The notes below the pieces were generated by a model. It did not search any database and was not told the DNA's origin. It saw only the letters and a program-made list of their open reading frames with translations. The position numbers and the translations under genes are program-made. From Oxytricha trifallax (Eukaryota; Ciliophora; Spirotrichea; Sporadotrichida; Oxytrichidae), in contig ARYC01017272.1 of the NCBI GenBank assembly GCA_000711775.1, forward strand, positions 19,292 through 83,291: a stretch of DNA of 64,000 bases, given 5' to 3'. Of this stretch, positions 1 to 12,069 are shown in pieces. How positions within the stretch are numbered: the first letter of the stretch is position 1; every line of letters starts with the position of its first letter.

Positions 1-1256
1 AATTTGAGATAATAAATTACCCTTGGGTTGATTCTGAGCATTGATAGAAGAATTCCAGAAAACGATCATTTGCTTAAAGAAGGCAGATGGAATAAAGGAG
101 CTTACGCAAATTGCTAAGGTATTAAGGGAAAAACCATCGGTATCATCGGACTTGGATCTATTCAAATAAAAGATAGAAGGATTTATTAATTCAGATTATT
201 TTAACTAATTAGATTGGCAAGCTTGTTGCTGAGAGAGCACTTGCTTTCGAAATGAATGTAATCGCTTATGTTAGAAATCCTAAGCCAGAACTCGCAAAAG
301 AATTAGGAATAAGACTATCCGATAACTTGAAGGATGTGATTTCCGAAGCAGATGTTGTTTCAGTTCATCTCCCAGGAGGTAAAGCTACAGAGCACTTATT
401 CGATGCCAAGCTCTTCGAAGCAATGAAGCCAGATGCTATGTTCTTGAACACCTCAAGAGCATCAGTTGTAAACGAAGATCACTTATTGGAGCACATGAAC
501 ACTCACCCAGCTTTTTGGTATGGTACTGACGTCTTCAAGGGCGAGCCCTCAGGAAAAGATGGTGCCTTCGATCATCCACTCGCTAAACACCCAAGAACAG
601 TTGCTACTCATCACATTGGTGCCTCCACTAAGCAAGCTGAATCAGCCATCGGTGATGAAGCAGTCAGAGTTATTAAGAAATTCGTATCACAAGGCTTAGT
701 TGACAATGATAACTGCGTGAATAAGGAAACCAACATGGGAGGGCTACATAAGATGAGTGTCAGACATTTTGATAGAGTCGGTGTTCTCGCTCATGTATTC
801 AGTGTATTTGCTCAACACGACTTCAATTAGTATAAATTACATAAAATATACAATTAATTACTTTTAATGATAATAAATAGTTCAATAAATACTTATGAAC
901 TTAGTATTTAATAGTCAATTAAAATTTAGAGATTGGTAGAAATAAATTGTTGAAAAATCATTATTTGCAATAATTATTAATAAAAAATTTCCCTAAATTT
1001 TATATATATTGTTATTATAAAAATAAGGAATTTTACTAAATGTCCAAGAACTTATTTTTAATTTAATTTAATTTTCACAAATCTAGGGAATTAAGTGAAT
1101 GTATATTAAAATATATATTTTAAACTTGAAAATATTGTGTTTAAGGATAGACAAGCTTGCGTCGCAAACATTAAATTCACTGGTGAGCCAGCTAGACTTG
1201 AAACTGTGATCGAAGAAATAAAAAAGAACGAAAATGTTCTCGACATAAGTTTGTGA
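1..1256 (+). CDS. D-3-phosphoglycerate dehydrogenase-like protein, 5' end outside window, in three IES-separated pieces
   Basis: NAD-dependent 2-hydroxyacid dehydrogenase of the SerA type, expected to oxidise 3-phosphoglycerate in serine synthesis. Piece 1 (about 15-162) encodes LGLILSIDRRIPEN and the Rossmann motif GKTIGIIGLGSI. Piece 2 (213-832) continues with GKLVAERALAFEMNVIAYVR and carries the catalytic half: VVSVHLP, FLNTSRASVV, and the His region VATHHIGAST. Piece 3 (1117-1256) encodes the end of the ACT-like domain (ENIVFKDRQACVANIKFTGE) and stops at TGA. Joins are in frame through an ATT repeat at 160-162/213-215 and another at about 829-831/1117-1119. In-frame TAA/TAG are read as Gln. 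The N-terminal NAD/substrate part lies upstream of the window, but a decayed copy of it is present at 45.2-45.5 kb. The gene is tail-to-tail with Ku80, only 70 bp between stops. Confidence 0.88.
163..215. other. Short IES-like insertion in the dehydrogenase gene (53 bp)
   Basis: Removing 53 bp between the two ATT copies (160-162 and 213-215) restores GLGSI-GKLVAE, the expected continuation of the nucleotide-binding loop. The insert is almost pure A/T and out of frame. It has no GT..AG ends, so an internal eliminated sequence fits better than an intron. Confidence 0.75.
832..1119. other. IES-like AT-rich spacer in the dehydrogenase gene (about 290 bp)
   Basis: The spacer is very AT-rich and interrupts the C-terminal domain. 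An ATT repeat at both ends allows an in-frame join (HDFN-FKLENIVFK). No coding potential was seen inside. Confidence 0.65.
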
Positions 1257-1326
1257 GCACAAAGATATAATTTTGTCTCCAAAAAACAGCCACTGTATTT
1301 ATTTGAGTATTAAAATTCTCACGATA

Positions 1327-4300
1327 TCATGCAGATTTTTGGTTTGAGAGACAAAATATTGGTGCATCCATCATTAGGAACTAATTAGTATAAAATATAG
1401 TAAAATAATTATATATATATAACTGTCTAGCTTCCTCAGTGGTTATAGTGGAACTAATGCTGGACTCGTCCTTGGTAATGAGACTAATCTTCTCGTGGAC
1501 AATCATATCGAAGAATCCTTTGTTATTATTAAATACCAAATAAGATTAAAATGAATTAATTCATATTTAATTTAAGTATGAATGGGAACTTAATTTATAT
1601 TTTAAGGAAGTTTGATTGAAAAATATTGTCAAACTGATTTATAGGAAAATTTAAAATGAAAAATTAATTAATGGAAATAAATCGTCATTTTTTGTATTAA
1701 AAGGTAAAATAAATATATTTATGTATTAAATAGAATAATTTATTTCTTTAAAAGTACTTATTTTATATAATTTTAACTTCATATGGAATATTAATTTCAA
1801 TTTAGTTTGAATTTTATTTGATAATAGAGCCAGATGTATACCGTTTCTTCAACTATTCCATAAAGAGATTGAACTTCTGAGCTTCGTCCTCAGTGATACA
1901 AGCCTCCCTCAGAGATGCCAGACACTCAATGGCTTTGTGATACAAGTCCCCGTTCAGACTGTTATTGACCAATTTAGTGATCATGTCCTTCATTTGATCG
2001 ATAGCAGTGCCGACTCTGTCCACTTTCCTATCTGTGACCATCTTCTTGAAGTCCTCAATGGGATTTACACTACCGATTTCCTTGACTGCTCCATCGTTAT
2101 CTTTGAATTCAAAGCCATCTCCCTTCTAGTCTAGTTTCATACGTGCTATGCTAGCTTCTTCCTCCATTTGTTTCTGTTCTTCAGCTGCTTTGATCTCTTC
2201 TCTCTGGATGATGTCTCTCCAGTAGATTCTCTTGCGTTTCTTATTCTCGTCCTCATTATTGTGCTCAAGTTTGAATGCTTCTTCAAAGGCGCTTACTTCT
2301 TCTTATGCATGGGTGAACAGTTCCTTGTCTGGCTTCACATATTCTGCTATGGCTTAAATTATTTTAAATTCAATAGATTATTTTATTGATACGATTTGCA
2401 AAATTAAATATTTTCAATTTACAATATATTTTATAGTATAATTAAATGATTAATTTACATTTATAAAAACAACAATTAGAAAAAGCTTTTAAATATGCTT
2501 AATCATATTTTTATAATAAAATTTTTAACAATTAATTTGAATATAATTTAGAATATTTTATAATTATTTAATAATTTTTTAATACAAAATTATAATTAAT
2601 TTGTGTTAGTTAGTACTTTTAAATATATTGGCTTGATTAAGCTCTGGTAACTCTTATTCCTCAGGGTGAGTGATTCTATGCACGACAACTTAACTGAAGT
2701 ACTAAAGCGCAGGATTGAATGTCAAATCTGGCTTGAGTTTCTCCTCTTCTACTTCTGGCTCATTGAATACAAAAAAATTACAACAATGCATATATCATTC
2801 ACATCTTTTGTGAGGTCAAGTGCTTTTATAAGTTCTTTGGCAGCTTACTTTTGATCACGTGATGCTGGTACTAGTGAAGGGAATTGATAATCGCGTATTT
2901 CTTCATTTGTTGGGAGTTAAGCCATATACAGTAGTGGCTTCTTTTTACTGATAAACGTTTTTAAATAAATAAATGGTAACTCAGTGATCAATTACAATTC
3001 TAAATTAGATTTGCTTTTAAATAAATAGGATTATGAGGGTAGAGCACGACCAACTTAGGATCAGCATTCTTTCTCTCGATAATTCTTGCAATGAGTACTC
3101 TATGAGTTTCAATCATGGCATATACTAGAGCAGCAAAAGCTCTCTCATTTTTGGATCCTCTGACTGGAAGTACAACATCAACGCCTGCTATGAAATGATG
3201 ACGAGGAACTTTGCTCTAATCTGTGAATCCTAGCAACTTAAATTCCTTTTCATAATCGCTACTTTAGAGCTTGATGTCTTTGTCGTCCACATATTCGTTG
3301 CTTGGTGTTTTACTTAAAACGTTTTAAGTGAGTAGGTATAATTAGAGCATGAATAAAACAGGCTAATAGTATTAAATTTGTCTCTTCTTCTCCTTCCTTA
3401 GTTGGCTTATATTTAAGTACATGCTCATTTTCTTTCGCGACTGGCACAAGTTATTTTCCATAGTTAAATGCCTTTATTTACTGATCAGGTGGAACTGCAA
3501 TCTGATCAGGATCATCGATTTCAGCCAGTTGTCTCTCTACTTTAACCAACCCCTCTTTTGCGTTTTTAGAGTCATCTGCAACTAATGAGTGTTTCTTGAG
3601 AGTGGGGAAAACTTCTTCACGAGTGCGAGAATAAATTTGTACATTCAATTTGCAGTTTTTTGAGATGTCCAAGTTACCTCTGTAAATTATGAGTCAAATT
3701 TTAATTTAGATTAAGCTAAAATAAAATTTACATTAGTTTACTTTGTTCTGGCCATCACTTCTCTCTTTTTGAACTGCTGGTAAATTTCAATCGCGACTTT
3801 AGCTGGGAAGATGGCTCCTTTAACTTTTTCAGTCAATTCAGAAAGGAACTTTTTATTCTTGAATTAGGCTTTTGTTTCATTAGGTTACATTTTGAGTTGT
3901 TTCTTCTTTGACTAGTCCTCATCTTCTTCATCCTCGTCCTCATCTTAAAATGTAATAATAATAATAATATCAATATTGAAATTTATACTGAACTCTTGTG
4001 TAATTTGGTGAAAATTAACATAAGAATCAATTTATGTATATAACTTAGAAAAATTTAAACCTTCTGCTAGGTCATCACAAAAATCCAGAGTGATGACATT
4101 GAGTCTTGCATCCCTTTCATTAATAGTTTAAATCACTTGCTAGAGCTCTTTCTGATCGTATTGAGTCTCTCTTTCTCCATCTGTGATCAAGAATACTCTT
4201 TTCTTTACTTTTCTCTCACCACAGTGCCTGACTAACATGTCCATACCCACAATCAATCCATCTAATAAGTCACCACCGTTATCTTTAATAGGCGCCTTTT

Positions 4301-4842
4301 CGTTTTTAATTATAAATTTTATCTAAGGGATTTTATATATTAATAGAATCTCAATCCCCTAACAAATGTTGTATAAAAGTACTTTTAAAATCGCACTGAA
4401 TCTGTTCTAATTGGCGGAACGATTCTAAGTCCAGTTTGTAAATATCTCTATATGTTGTGACATGCTTGTACTAGTCAGAGTAAGCGTCGTTCAGGGCATT
4501 TGACGATTCTTTGGTATTTATCAATACTATACCGATTTCATGGCCAGCAGCATACAGTAACTACAATTTTATTTAACTTCAATTACAACATAAAATATGG
4601 GGACTTATGGGTAAGAAATACCGCACAAATTGACTTCAAAAGTTCTCTTGTAAAAATTGTATAAATACTTACCTTTTGTTCAAAGAGCATTTTCACGGAT
4701 TCTAAAGCTGTCTAGAACCTAGTCTCTCCATTTTCATCATCGTTTCCAAGGTTTTTATTCATAGTAGAACCAACATCTAAAATGACTACAATAGCTTCCT
4801 AAGAAATCAAATGATGTTTATAAAATGAGTTACCTTGTTCAT
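1327..4842 (-). CDS. KU80: Ku80 (Ku86/XRCC5-like) DNA end-binding protein, IES- and intron-containing
   Basis: Subunit of the Ku heterodimer, which binds DNA ends in non-homologous end joining. In ciliates, end joining closes the gaps left by germline DNA elimination (general knowledge). The start is ATG at 4842-4840 (MNK), followed by a 35-bp GT..AG intron (4799-4833) and the vWA strand EAIVVILDVGSTMN. Further pieces give KKRVFLITDGERETQYD, LNVITLDFCDDLAEG, an acidic linker, GNLDISKNCKLNVQIYSRTR, the core beta-barrel (KLLGFTDQSKVPRHHF, ERAFAALVYAMIETHR, DPKLVVLYPHNP), THPEEQELPEL, a helical C-terminal domain (VDRVGTAIDQMKDMITKLVN) and the tail FFDMIVHEKISLITKDESS...TTEEARQ. One IES near 2780-2820 has AATGA pointers. 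The stop is TGA at 1329-1327. Pieces appear in linear order, all on the minus strand. Confidence 0.92.
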
Positions 4843-5020
4843 TTTTAGCAAATCAAATTTTCAAAAGATTTTTAAATATTATAATGATAATTTATTTTGT
4901 ACTTTTGTATTTTACTTATCAACTTCAATAGTTAATTCTTGAAAAGATAAAACAACCATAAATAAGTAGACTCTCTAAGTTCATTGATAAAAATTAAAAT
5001 TACTTATATTAATTGAATTG

Positions 5021-5210
5021 ATGATGGATGCACCTGTGTAAAATCAAATCCAACAGCAAAAGAAGAACCAAGTCGTAGATGACCTATTGGATGAAATTGA
5101 ATGAAAGAATTTAAAAAAATATAGATAAGGAATGTCAAATTTTTAACATTCTAAATCTAAGTTCTACATTCAATAACTTGACAAGGTTTGATTGAATTCT
5201 TAATTTCATA
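5021..5210 (+). CDS. Short ORF divergent from Ku80, function unknown
   Basis: Begins MMDAPVQNQIQQQKKNQVVD and reaches TGA after 27 codons. The same frame then stays open through KSKFYIQQLDK to about 5210. A relic of its start is preserved upstream of the decayed Ku80 copy (reverse strand near 39.85 kb: GATGATGGATGC followed by related sequence), so it travelled with the duplicated block. It could be a tiny gene, the first piece of an IES-split gene, or chance. I do not recognise it. Confidence 0.3.
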
Positions 5211-5345
5211 ATAAAAATACTTCAACTCAATCTAATTTCCATCCTTAATTTAATTTAAATTATTATTATCCTTAAATTAATAATATTAATATCATGTGTG
5301 GTTATAATTATATTAAGGGAGCTTTAGTTTAAAGAAATTAAGGTA

Positions 5346-6480
5346 TCATATCATTTTAGCTTCATTTTCATTATGAGTTGATATTTGTTTCTTTAAAGGC
5401 CTAATTCCCAGTCTTTATCTTAAAACCCTTATGTCAGTCTCAAAATGCTTCTCGAAGTATATATTCATGAAGAATGTACCACTGGTCTATGACTGCTGCA
5501 TTTTAAATTAAAATCTAATTAAATTTATTTAAAATGTTACGATATAGCAAAATATGGGGTAGGTAGACAGTATTCAATAATTTGAATTCTTCAAAGTTTC
5601 TTTGTACTGCCAGCAAATTTAGAGGACCCACAAAGGCAGAGAGGGCTGTAGAAGGGAGTCCTAATTGAATCATTTCATACCACTTCACAGCTATCTCTTC
5701 AGCCACTGTCACATCATAACCTAACAATACATGCAAAGTATCGTGGATCTATTTCAAGGGATAAGCATGAAGAAATTAATGTATAGAATATGATTGAAAG
5801 TTTTTCACTCATGAAGTACATGAATGAATTTTCTTAATTTGATCAATTTTTGGACTTACTTCTCTGTATCTCTGCATTACAAAGGCAAGTTCCAGGTCTG
5901 GCACGTATTTAGTCACAGGTCTCTCATCACTACTAAAATCCTTTTCCTTCATCCATCTAGCAAATTAATTTTAAAATGCAAATTGCCAAGTTATTTGTAC
6001 ATAATTAATACTGTATTAATAATATTAATGACCGAATGTATGGTCAGGAAGTGCTAATAATGACTATTTATTCCATGTTTCGCTGTTTACTCTAGGTCTT
6101 TCTTTCAATATTTATTGCCCCTCTATGTCAGCACTACATACAATATAATGTAAATTTTTTATAAAAAATGATTGTGATAAGAATAACATGATAGCCTTAT
6201 AATAGTATTATGAGTATTTGACTTACTGCATTTTTCTTCTGATTTCCTTCAAGGTATGGACAGAAGACAGATCTCCCACAGCAGCCACATAATCTGCTTT
6301 TGTGGGGTCTTGTAATGAGCCAAGTGAGTATTACAAAAGCAATTGCAATCTATTAATTATTTCTCTATAATATTATTTATTGTTATCATTCGATTAATTT
6401 TTTAAACGAAATCTTTCACTTGGATTAACAGGTGTAAAATTCTAAATTAGATCTTTCAGACTGCTGTCTTTGCTTATCAT
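5346..6480 (-). CDS. COQ4: COQ4-like ubiquinone biosynthesis protein
   Basis: COQ4 is a mitochond­rial matrix-side inner-membrane protein that supports assembly of the coenzyme Q synthesis complex and carries a zinc ligand motif. The start is at 6480 ([11 protein letters not shown]). An IES with AGATT pointers (6347-6351/6410-6414) leads to [20 protein letters not shown] and [22 protein letters not shown] intron leads to [11 protein letters not shown], then [30 protein letters not shown] and [13 protein letters not shown] second GT..AG intron precedes the family hallmark [19 protein letters not shown] (HDxxH..G zinc motif) and [17 protein letters not shown]. The last piece encodes [18 protein letters not shown] and stops at TGA 5348-5346. 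Order is linear. Length agrees with the family. Confidence 0.9.
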
Positions 6481-6484
6481 TTTT

Positions 6485-7150
6485 CTAATAGAAATGTTGT
6501 TTTGTTACAAAAATACTTTCATTTCTTAAATATTATATTTTCTATGTTTATTCCACAATTAAACAAATTAAAAGTAAGCAATTCAATTTTAATCTTTGAA
6601 ACTACTTTTAAAACAATAGTTTTTGGGGAACCTATAAATGTAAAGGTTTAAGATTATTTTTGAAAATATAGCTTACTAAATACTCTAATTACAATTATTT
6701 GAAATGTTTAAATTATTAAATTTTGTATTTTTTTATGAAGATCAATGATCGCTTTTATAATTAATTTCATAAAGTTTTTTTGCAAAAATATATAAAATAT
6801 AAAGAATTAATAAAATAATTTAATACTTGATTTAAATACCTTCCTACCCATACTTTTATAAAGACTTACGTAAATAAAATCTTTTCTTACCTTAAAAATT
6901 TAAATATATTTATTTCATTATTTATATAAGGTTTTTATAAACATTTTAGAATCATACTTAACTGAATGAAATTATTAATAAATTATAAATACATTTTAAT
7001 TTTATTTTATAATTTTTATCTGTATTCTCTAACAACCACACATGAATTCCAACTCAGTAGCAAACTGCACAAGATCTAAAATGTTGTTTTTTTTAATAAA
7101 ATTATTATTCAGTACTATCAATAAAATAATCATATACTTTAAAATTATAA
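6485..7150. other. AT-rich intergenic DNA
   Basis: No reading frame, repeat or motif that I can support. A small exception is the opposite strand at about 7025-7085, which reads DLVQFATELEFMCGC, but it has no recognisable context. Confidence 0.5.
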
Positions 7151-7151
7151 A

Positions 7152-7508
7152 ATGAGACAACAATAACAAAATGGCTAATTTAACAACAACAATAATTAGC
7201 CTGTGAATAATAATTTCCCCAACAACAATAATTTCGCCAACAATAATAACTTCCCCAATAATAACTTCCCCAACAATAACTAGCATCTCAACAATAATTT
7301 TCCTATGAATAACATCCTCCCAATGAATGGCAACCAACCTATGATTAGCCATCAAGATTAACAACCCAACTCTTTCCAACAACCTGCTAATCAGTCCAAC
7401 AACTAATTTGATTAAAGTATGAATGATAATAATGCTGATCCCCAAAATCAATTTGTAAATTATAACCACAACTAACTTAATCAACCTGTAAATCACTTTA
7501 ATATTTGA
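7152..7508 (+). CDS. Asn/Gln-rich low-complexity protein (118 aa)
   Basis: ATG at 7152 opens MRQQQQQNGQF followed by many NNN blocks spaced by Phe-Pro (for example NNNFPNNNNF) and then Gln/Asn-rich sequence with QPANQSNN, ending at TGA 7506-7508. It reads as one frame only when TAA/TAG are Gln. The composition is prion-like, as in many ciliate RNA-granule proteins, but there is no folded domain to name a function. The long opposite-strand frame over it (Ile/Val-rich) is a shadow of the NNN/ATT codons. It may be one piece of a larger gene. Confidence 0.5.
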
Positions 7509-7742
7509 GAAACTTATTCTATGCTAACTTTGTAAATGCAATTTGAGTAGATAATTTATGATTTATTTTATGAGATTTAATGAAAACCTGACTTTTATAT
7601 ATAGATATATGTAATCATTTTATTACAATAAATTCATTAATTATTGAAATTTATTGTAAAAAAACCTTGTGTTTCATCTTTAGACTGTTCATCAATTCTT
7701 GTATTTTTAAATTCACTCAAAACTTAATTCATATTCTTTCTT

Positions 7743-9996
7743 TCATTTTATAAGCCAAATTTAAATTGCTAACAATTAATCAAAAATAGATTATTTTTAT
7801 GGTTGTTAGCAAAGTTGCTATTGCAAATGAGAAATCTAGTTGTTGGGATTATTGTTATCATCTTTAATCATATCAAGAAGTTCTTCATTCACTTGCTCAT
7901 CAAGGGTAGTCTCCTACTGATTGTGCTGTTCCTGATTGTGCAGCTCTGCTTATTAAATTATAAATCATGATAAATATTTTTAAAATCTTCCTCTTCATCA
8001 GTGAGGATGAATTATGCTGCGTACTTTGAGAGATCAATTCATTAATTAATATTTAAAATATTGTAAAATCGAGCTACTCTTAGGTGATTTCTAAAATTGT
8101 ATCACAAGTTGGTTTGAAAAGCATCTGAACATTTTAAGGAAGAGAGTTATGGAGTTCATGGACTATGCCTAGGTGGCGTACTTGCTTTAAAACAATTTCA
8201 ATATATTAAATATCAAAACAAATAATAAATTTTATATAAGCTTCCTAAATTTGAACTTTTTGTGACCATTTGCCTTCTTGAAGGGGACTGCGTATTTTAA
8301 AAATAGATCGAAAGAATGGTTCATCAAGACTTTTTCAATTACAATAATTAATAATTATATATTGATTTCAATCTGAAGATTGAGTTAGGAGAGGCTGTAG
8401 TGTCCCAACACACAGTTTTGGATGCAGGATTTTAATTAACAATTATAATAATTATTTTTAAGGTCCTGCAATGAGTTTAGTTCTAGTCAATACAAGTGGT
8501 AGAAGTAAGATTGTCAAAGTCATTCTTTAATTTTTGAAATGCCTAATTTTTATCAAATATTTCTTTCTCTATATTGAAAATGTGCTTAACTTTTTCTTGG
8601 AGCTTCTTTTCAACAGACTGTAATTCAACCCTCAATCCAATTATCTCACAATCAATCTCTTTAGTCTAGGATTTGATGTCTACCTCTTTTTGTTTCAACT
8701 CTAAATCCTTCTTTTTGAGATCAGCTGCCCAAATTTTGTTTTATTCAAAATCAGATTAGATACTTTAATGTGCTTCTCTTCTATCCTTTTCAAAGTTCTT
8801 CTCTTTCTAGGCAAGATTACTCTCTCTCTCAATCAATTCAGACTCAAAGTTCTTCAACTTAATTTGCCAGTTTGACAAATTCTGTTGTTCTTCAGAATCA
8901 TATTGAGAAGCAAACTGTTGATTTTGATGAACATATTAAGATAGATCTTGAAGGGGTAAGTTCTAAATAGGCTGCTAGAAAGTTTATATTATATTTTATT
9001 ATTTACTTTATATCCCCTACAGACTTAAAAATTTGTAATATATATATACTATTATATAACTTCCTAAAAAACAACTGTATTCTGAGAGATATAGATTTAT
9101 GTTATTTGTCATTTTTTTTCTGCTTAAATAAAAAAGATTTCAATATATTAAATTAATAATTTTTGATTATTGTAAAATTTAAGTAATCAATTTTTAATCC
9201 TGATTTTAAATCGTATTTTATACCAAAATAAGGAAAAGTCTCCATAAATTTTTTAAAAAAAACTCTAATCTATTTGATCATAAAATAAAATGCAACATAC
9301 TTAATTTCTAATTAATTTTAAATATTGTTTAATTACCTTTTATTAAGGGGAGAAAACAAAGTCGTTTAAGGAATATTATATAAAAATGCAATGTTTTTAT
9401 AATATTCCATAACTAATATATAAATAAAATTGATTTCTAAAAAGGTTGACCATTGTCCTATGTTAGTTAGTAGTTCCCAAAGAAGATTTGCATTTTTCAA
9501 TATTAATATAAATATATATAAAACAGATTTAATTTCCAACTATCATATTGATGGCTGGAGGTAAATTTCTGAGGAAATTGTTGTTGTCATTTCTTGCTTA
9601 GCTTCTTTCCATAAATTTATCAAAAGGTTCTTGGTTATAGTTGTTTTATGCATACTATCTGGAAGCAGTCACATCTTTCAAAGGCAAATTGCCTCTTTGT
9701 TGCTACAAATTTGGGGTTTAATAGTTCTGGCTTGTACTTGAATGACTGGGTTGAAACTTGTTGGCAACATTCACAAAAGGTTATTAATTTTGGGTCATGT
9801 TTCTGTTGAAAGTGCTTGTAGTGGGATTTATAAATTATCTCTATATATTTTCTTTTTGAGTTAGTCTATTGAAGTTAAATGGAGGGAACTAGGAATGGTT
9901 TTGAGCTGAATTTAGATTATGTTGGACTGTAGGTGGCTGGGTAGCTGGCAAATCATTTGTTAGTTTAATTGCTGTTTTGCTGATTTGTGGTCTCAT
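7743..9996 (-). CDS. Gln-rich coiled-coil protein, IES-interrupted; paralogue at 54.1-56.0 kb
   Basis: Unrecognised family. Piece 1 (about 9996-9550) starts MRPQISKTAIKLTNDLPATQ and is rich in Gln, Asn, Pro and Ser, ending NNNFLRNLPPA. Piece 2 (about 8960-8460) is a long charged coiled coil, from QFASQYDSEEQQNLSNW to FQKLKNDFDNLTS, ending QTHCRT. Later pieces encode CVLGHYSLSQLNLQIEI, then YAVPFKKANGHKKFKFR, then HELHNSLPQNVQMLFK, then EITQEQLDFTI, then SKYAAQFILTDEEED and an acidic/Gln-rich tail. The same order of blocks occurs at 54.1-56.0 kb on the plus strand, which confirms the reading frames. The stop at 7743 is tentative. A structural or scaffold protein is plausible; I give no function. 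Confidence 0.72.
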
Positions 9997-9999
9997 CTT

Positions 10000-10440
10000 A
10001 AAAATTTATTAGTATATAAATATTTTTTTAATATATGAAAAAATTGTTATAATAGTTAAATAACCTTTTCTTAAAAAAATTAAGTTAAAATCCAATTTAA
10101 GATATTGTTTTTACAATTCTGCTTATTTTATCTTTAGCCAAATAAATTAAATAAAATCTATAAAATTTTTCAATAATTTATAAGTTTATTATAATTAATA
10201 ATCAAACCCCTAAATCTTAACAAGTTAATTTAGTAATTATTAATTTTGAATTTGAATGTATATTTATAAGCAGATATTCCTTAATTACAATCATTGACCA
10301 ACTGCCAGAGGTTTTAAGAACTAATAAATATTAAGTATCAATATTAAAATTAAATTTAATTAAATGTTTTAAAACAATGACTTCTTTTATTTTATAATAT
10401 AATAATTATATGTTTTATATTGCAAAATAATAAATTTATT
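10000..10440. other. AT-rich flank, duplicated near 53.8-53.96 kb
   Basis: No gene. Parts (for example CTGCCAGAGGTTT and CAAACCCCTAAA) recur in inverted orientation just upstream of the coiled-coil paralogue, showing that non-coding flank was copied with that gene. Confidence 0.5.
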
Positions 10441-10441
10441 T

Positions 10442-10915
10442 AAAACCCCATAACCCCTTCAATAATTTGATTGAGTTGTTGACGCAGAGTAATAGTAGCT
10501 AATGAACTACTAATGTGGGATCAATAGTTTTCGAGATAAGTCCCCAAATAAGTTTGCTTTTTATATATAAAATTTTATTAAAAAATATAAAGAATTAATT
10601 TTTCCTTAAAATATCATATAAAAGTGCTAAATGATGAATTATAATATAAATTGACAAACAAAATAAAATTAAAATTTTCATAATATTCAAGTATAAGTAG
10701 CTAATTTGATATTTAAGGAGAAATTAATTTTTTTTATTTTTTAATATAATTTTTTATATAAAAAGTGAATTTATTTGGGGTCTTACTCGAAACATATTGA
10801 TCGCACACTAGTAGTTCATTAGCCACTATTACTCAGTGTTATTAACTCAATCAAACTACAAAATAAAATATTAATTATGGGAGGGGGTATTTGACCCCAT
10901 AGCTTAAATTTTTAA
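10442..10915. mobile_element. Foldback/MITE-like element, about 0.47 kb
   Basis: Two imperfect inverted arms of about 110 bp. The left arm includes TTTGATTGAGTTGTTGACG, GCTAATGAACTACTA and CGAGATAAGTCCCC. The right arm (reversed) includes TTTGATTGAGTTAATAACAC, GCTAATGAACTACTA and CGAGTAAGACCCC. The centre is AT-rich. The left edge AAAACCCCATAACCCC resembles a degenerate C4A4 end, but the rest does not match the TBE ends in this window. No ORF. Confidence 0.65.
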
Positions 10916-10919
10916 AAGT

Positions 10920-11940
10920 TGGAGCTTGGTTCATAATGCTATTATTTTTGCAAAAGATTTGAACTTTTTTATTTTTATAAATGAAAATCTAAAGATTATT
11001 TTAAGTGTAAAGTGGGGAGTTTGAGAAAATGATGGAAAATTTTGATAGTCATTTGATAAAGCTTCATCTGATTCCTAATTTTGAATAAACATTTTTAAAA
11101 TAGAGGAAGTTTTATTTTTAAATAAAAAACTAAAATAATTTGAAAAATTCGAAAAGAAATTAAATGCAAAATTAACTTTAAAAATTATTATATCTTTACA
11201 GATTAATAATTCTTATAAGGAAGATGTTTAATTATTTAAAACTAATTTTAATCTCTTAAATTCTTAATGGAAAAATTATCAACAACATCTAAAAATATTA
11301 ATCAGAATTGTAGTATAATTATTGGAAATTTTAATCATTATTCTATGAGTAGTGATGAATTATTTTTATCGTGCTAGAGAGGTTCAATTATTAATTAATA
11401 TTAATATTTATAATTAAATTAAAAAAATTTTCATTATAAATAACAAAATTATCATAAAATTTAGTTGGATGTATTATATTACAAAAGATTTAATTTGAAA
11501 TTAAAAGTTAATTGTTTTTAAGTGACATATTTCAAATGTTTTGTATTAAACCATACTTTATAATTATATTATACTAATCTTAATAATTTTATAAGTAAAA
11601 CTTTTGTGTATCCACATTAATCGATAATATTTCAAGGCCACTTTTCTAAATTGTTCCATTTGTTAAGAAAATTTATTAAATATTTTAAATATATTCTTAA
11701 TTTAAACTTTATGAAATTATGTAAAAAGGCCCCAATACTTATGTTCATAAGTTTGATAAGTGTATAAAAATTTTTATAAATGTCTCGATAAATAGCGAAA
11801 TTAAAAGGGCAGATTTTTGCTTAATTTGAGTGAGACAAACCCTTATAGTTTGATATTGATGTGATTGATACGAATTGATTAGTGTAGTTTTCTTTTTTAA
11901 GTAAAAGCAACCAATAAGGCAGTAGTAAGTCATCAGAGTG
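10920..11940. other. AT-rich DNA without a supported gene
   Basis: Very AT-rich; only chance frames were seen. Confidence 0.5.
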
Positions 11941-11959
11941 ATTCTCGATAATATTTTAA

Positions 11960-12060
11960 AGTATTATTTTCTAACCCTCTAAAATAAGCAGAGCGAGTGG
12001 GCTCTCATTGTTAAGCAAGTTAAACAGTTCCTCAAGAGCAAGGGTTTACCACAGCAAGAA
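11960..12060 (+). other. Small coding-like island (possible MDS)
   Basis: A GC-richer patch reads SEWALIVKQVKQFLKSKG followed by LPQQEN in one frame. The surroundings are AT-rich. A second patch at about 12895-12950 reads FQQTTGKNVGLVREM. These may be pieces of one split gene, unidentified. Confidence 0.3.
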
Positions 12061-12069
12061 AACATTAAC

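Noticed and set aside
7029..7496. Minus-strand Ile/Val-rich hydrophobic ORF of 155 codons
   Set aside because: It is the complement of AAC/AAT-rich codons. The plus-strand Asn/Gln-rich frame explains the sequence better.
10442..10460. AAAACCCCATAACCCC as a TBE or true telomere end
   Set aside because: The subterminal GATTTGTAGGG block is missing and the inner sequence is a different foldback element; no telomere tract follows.
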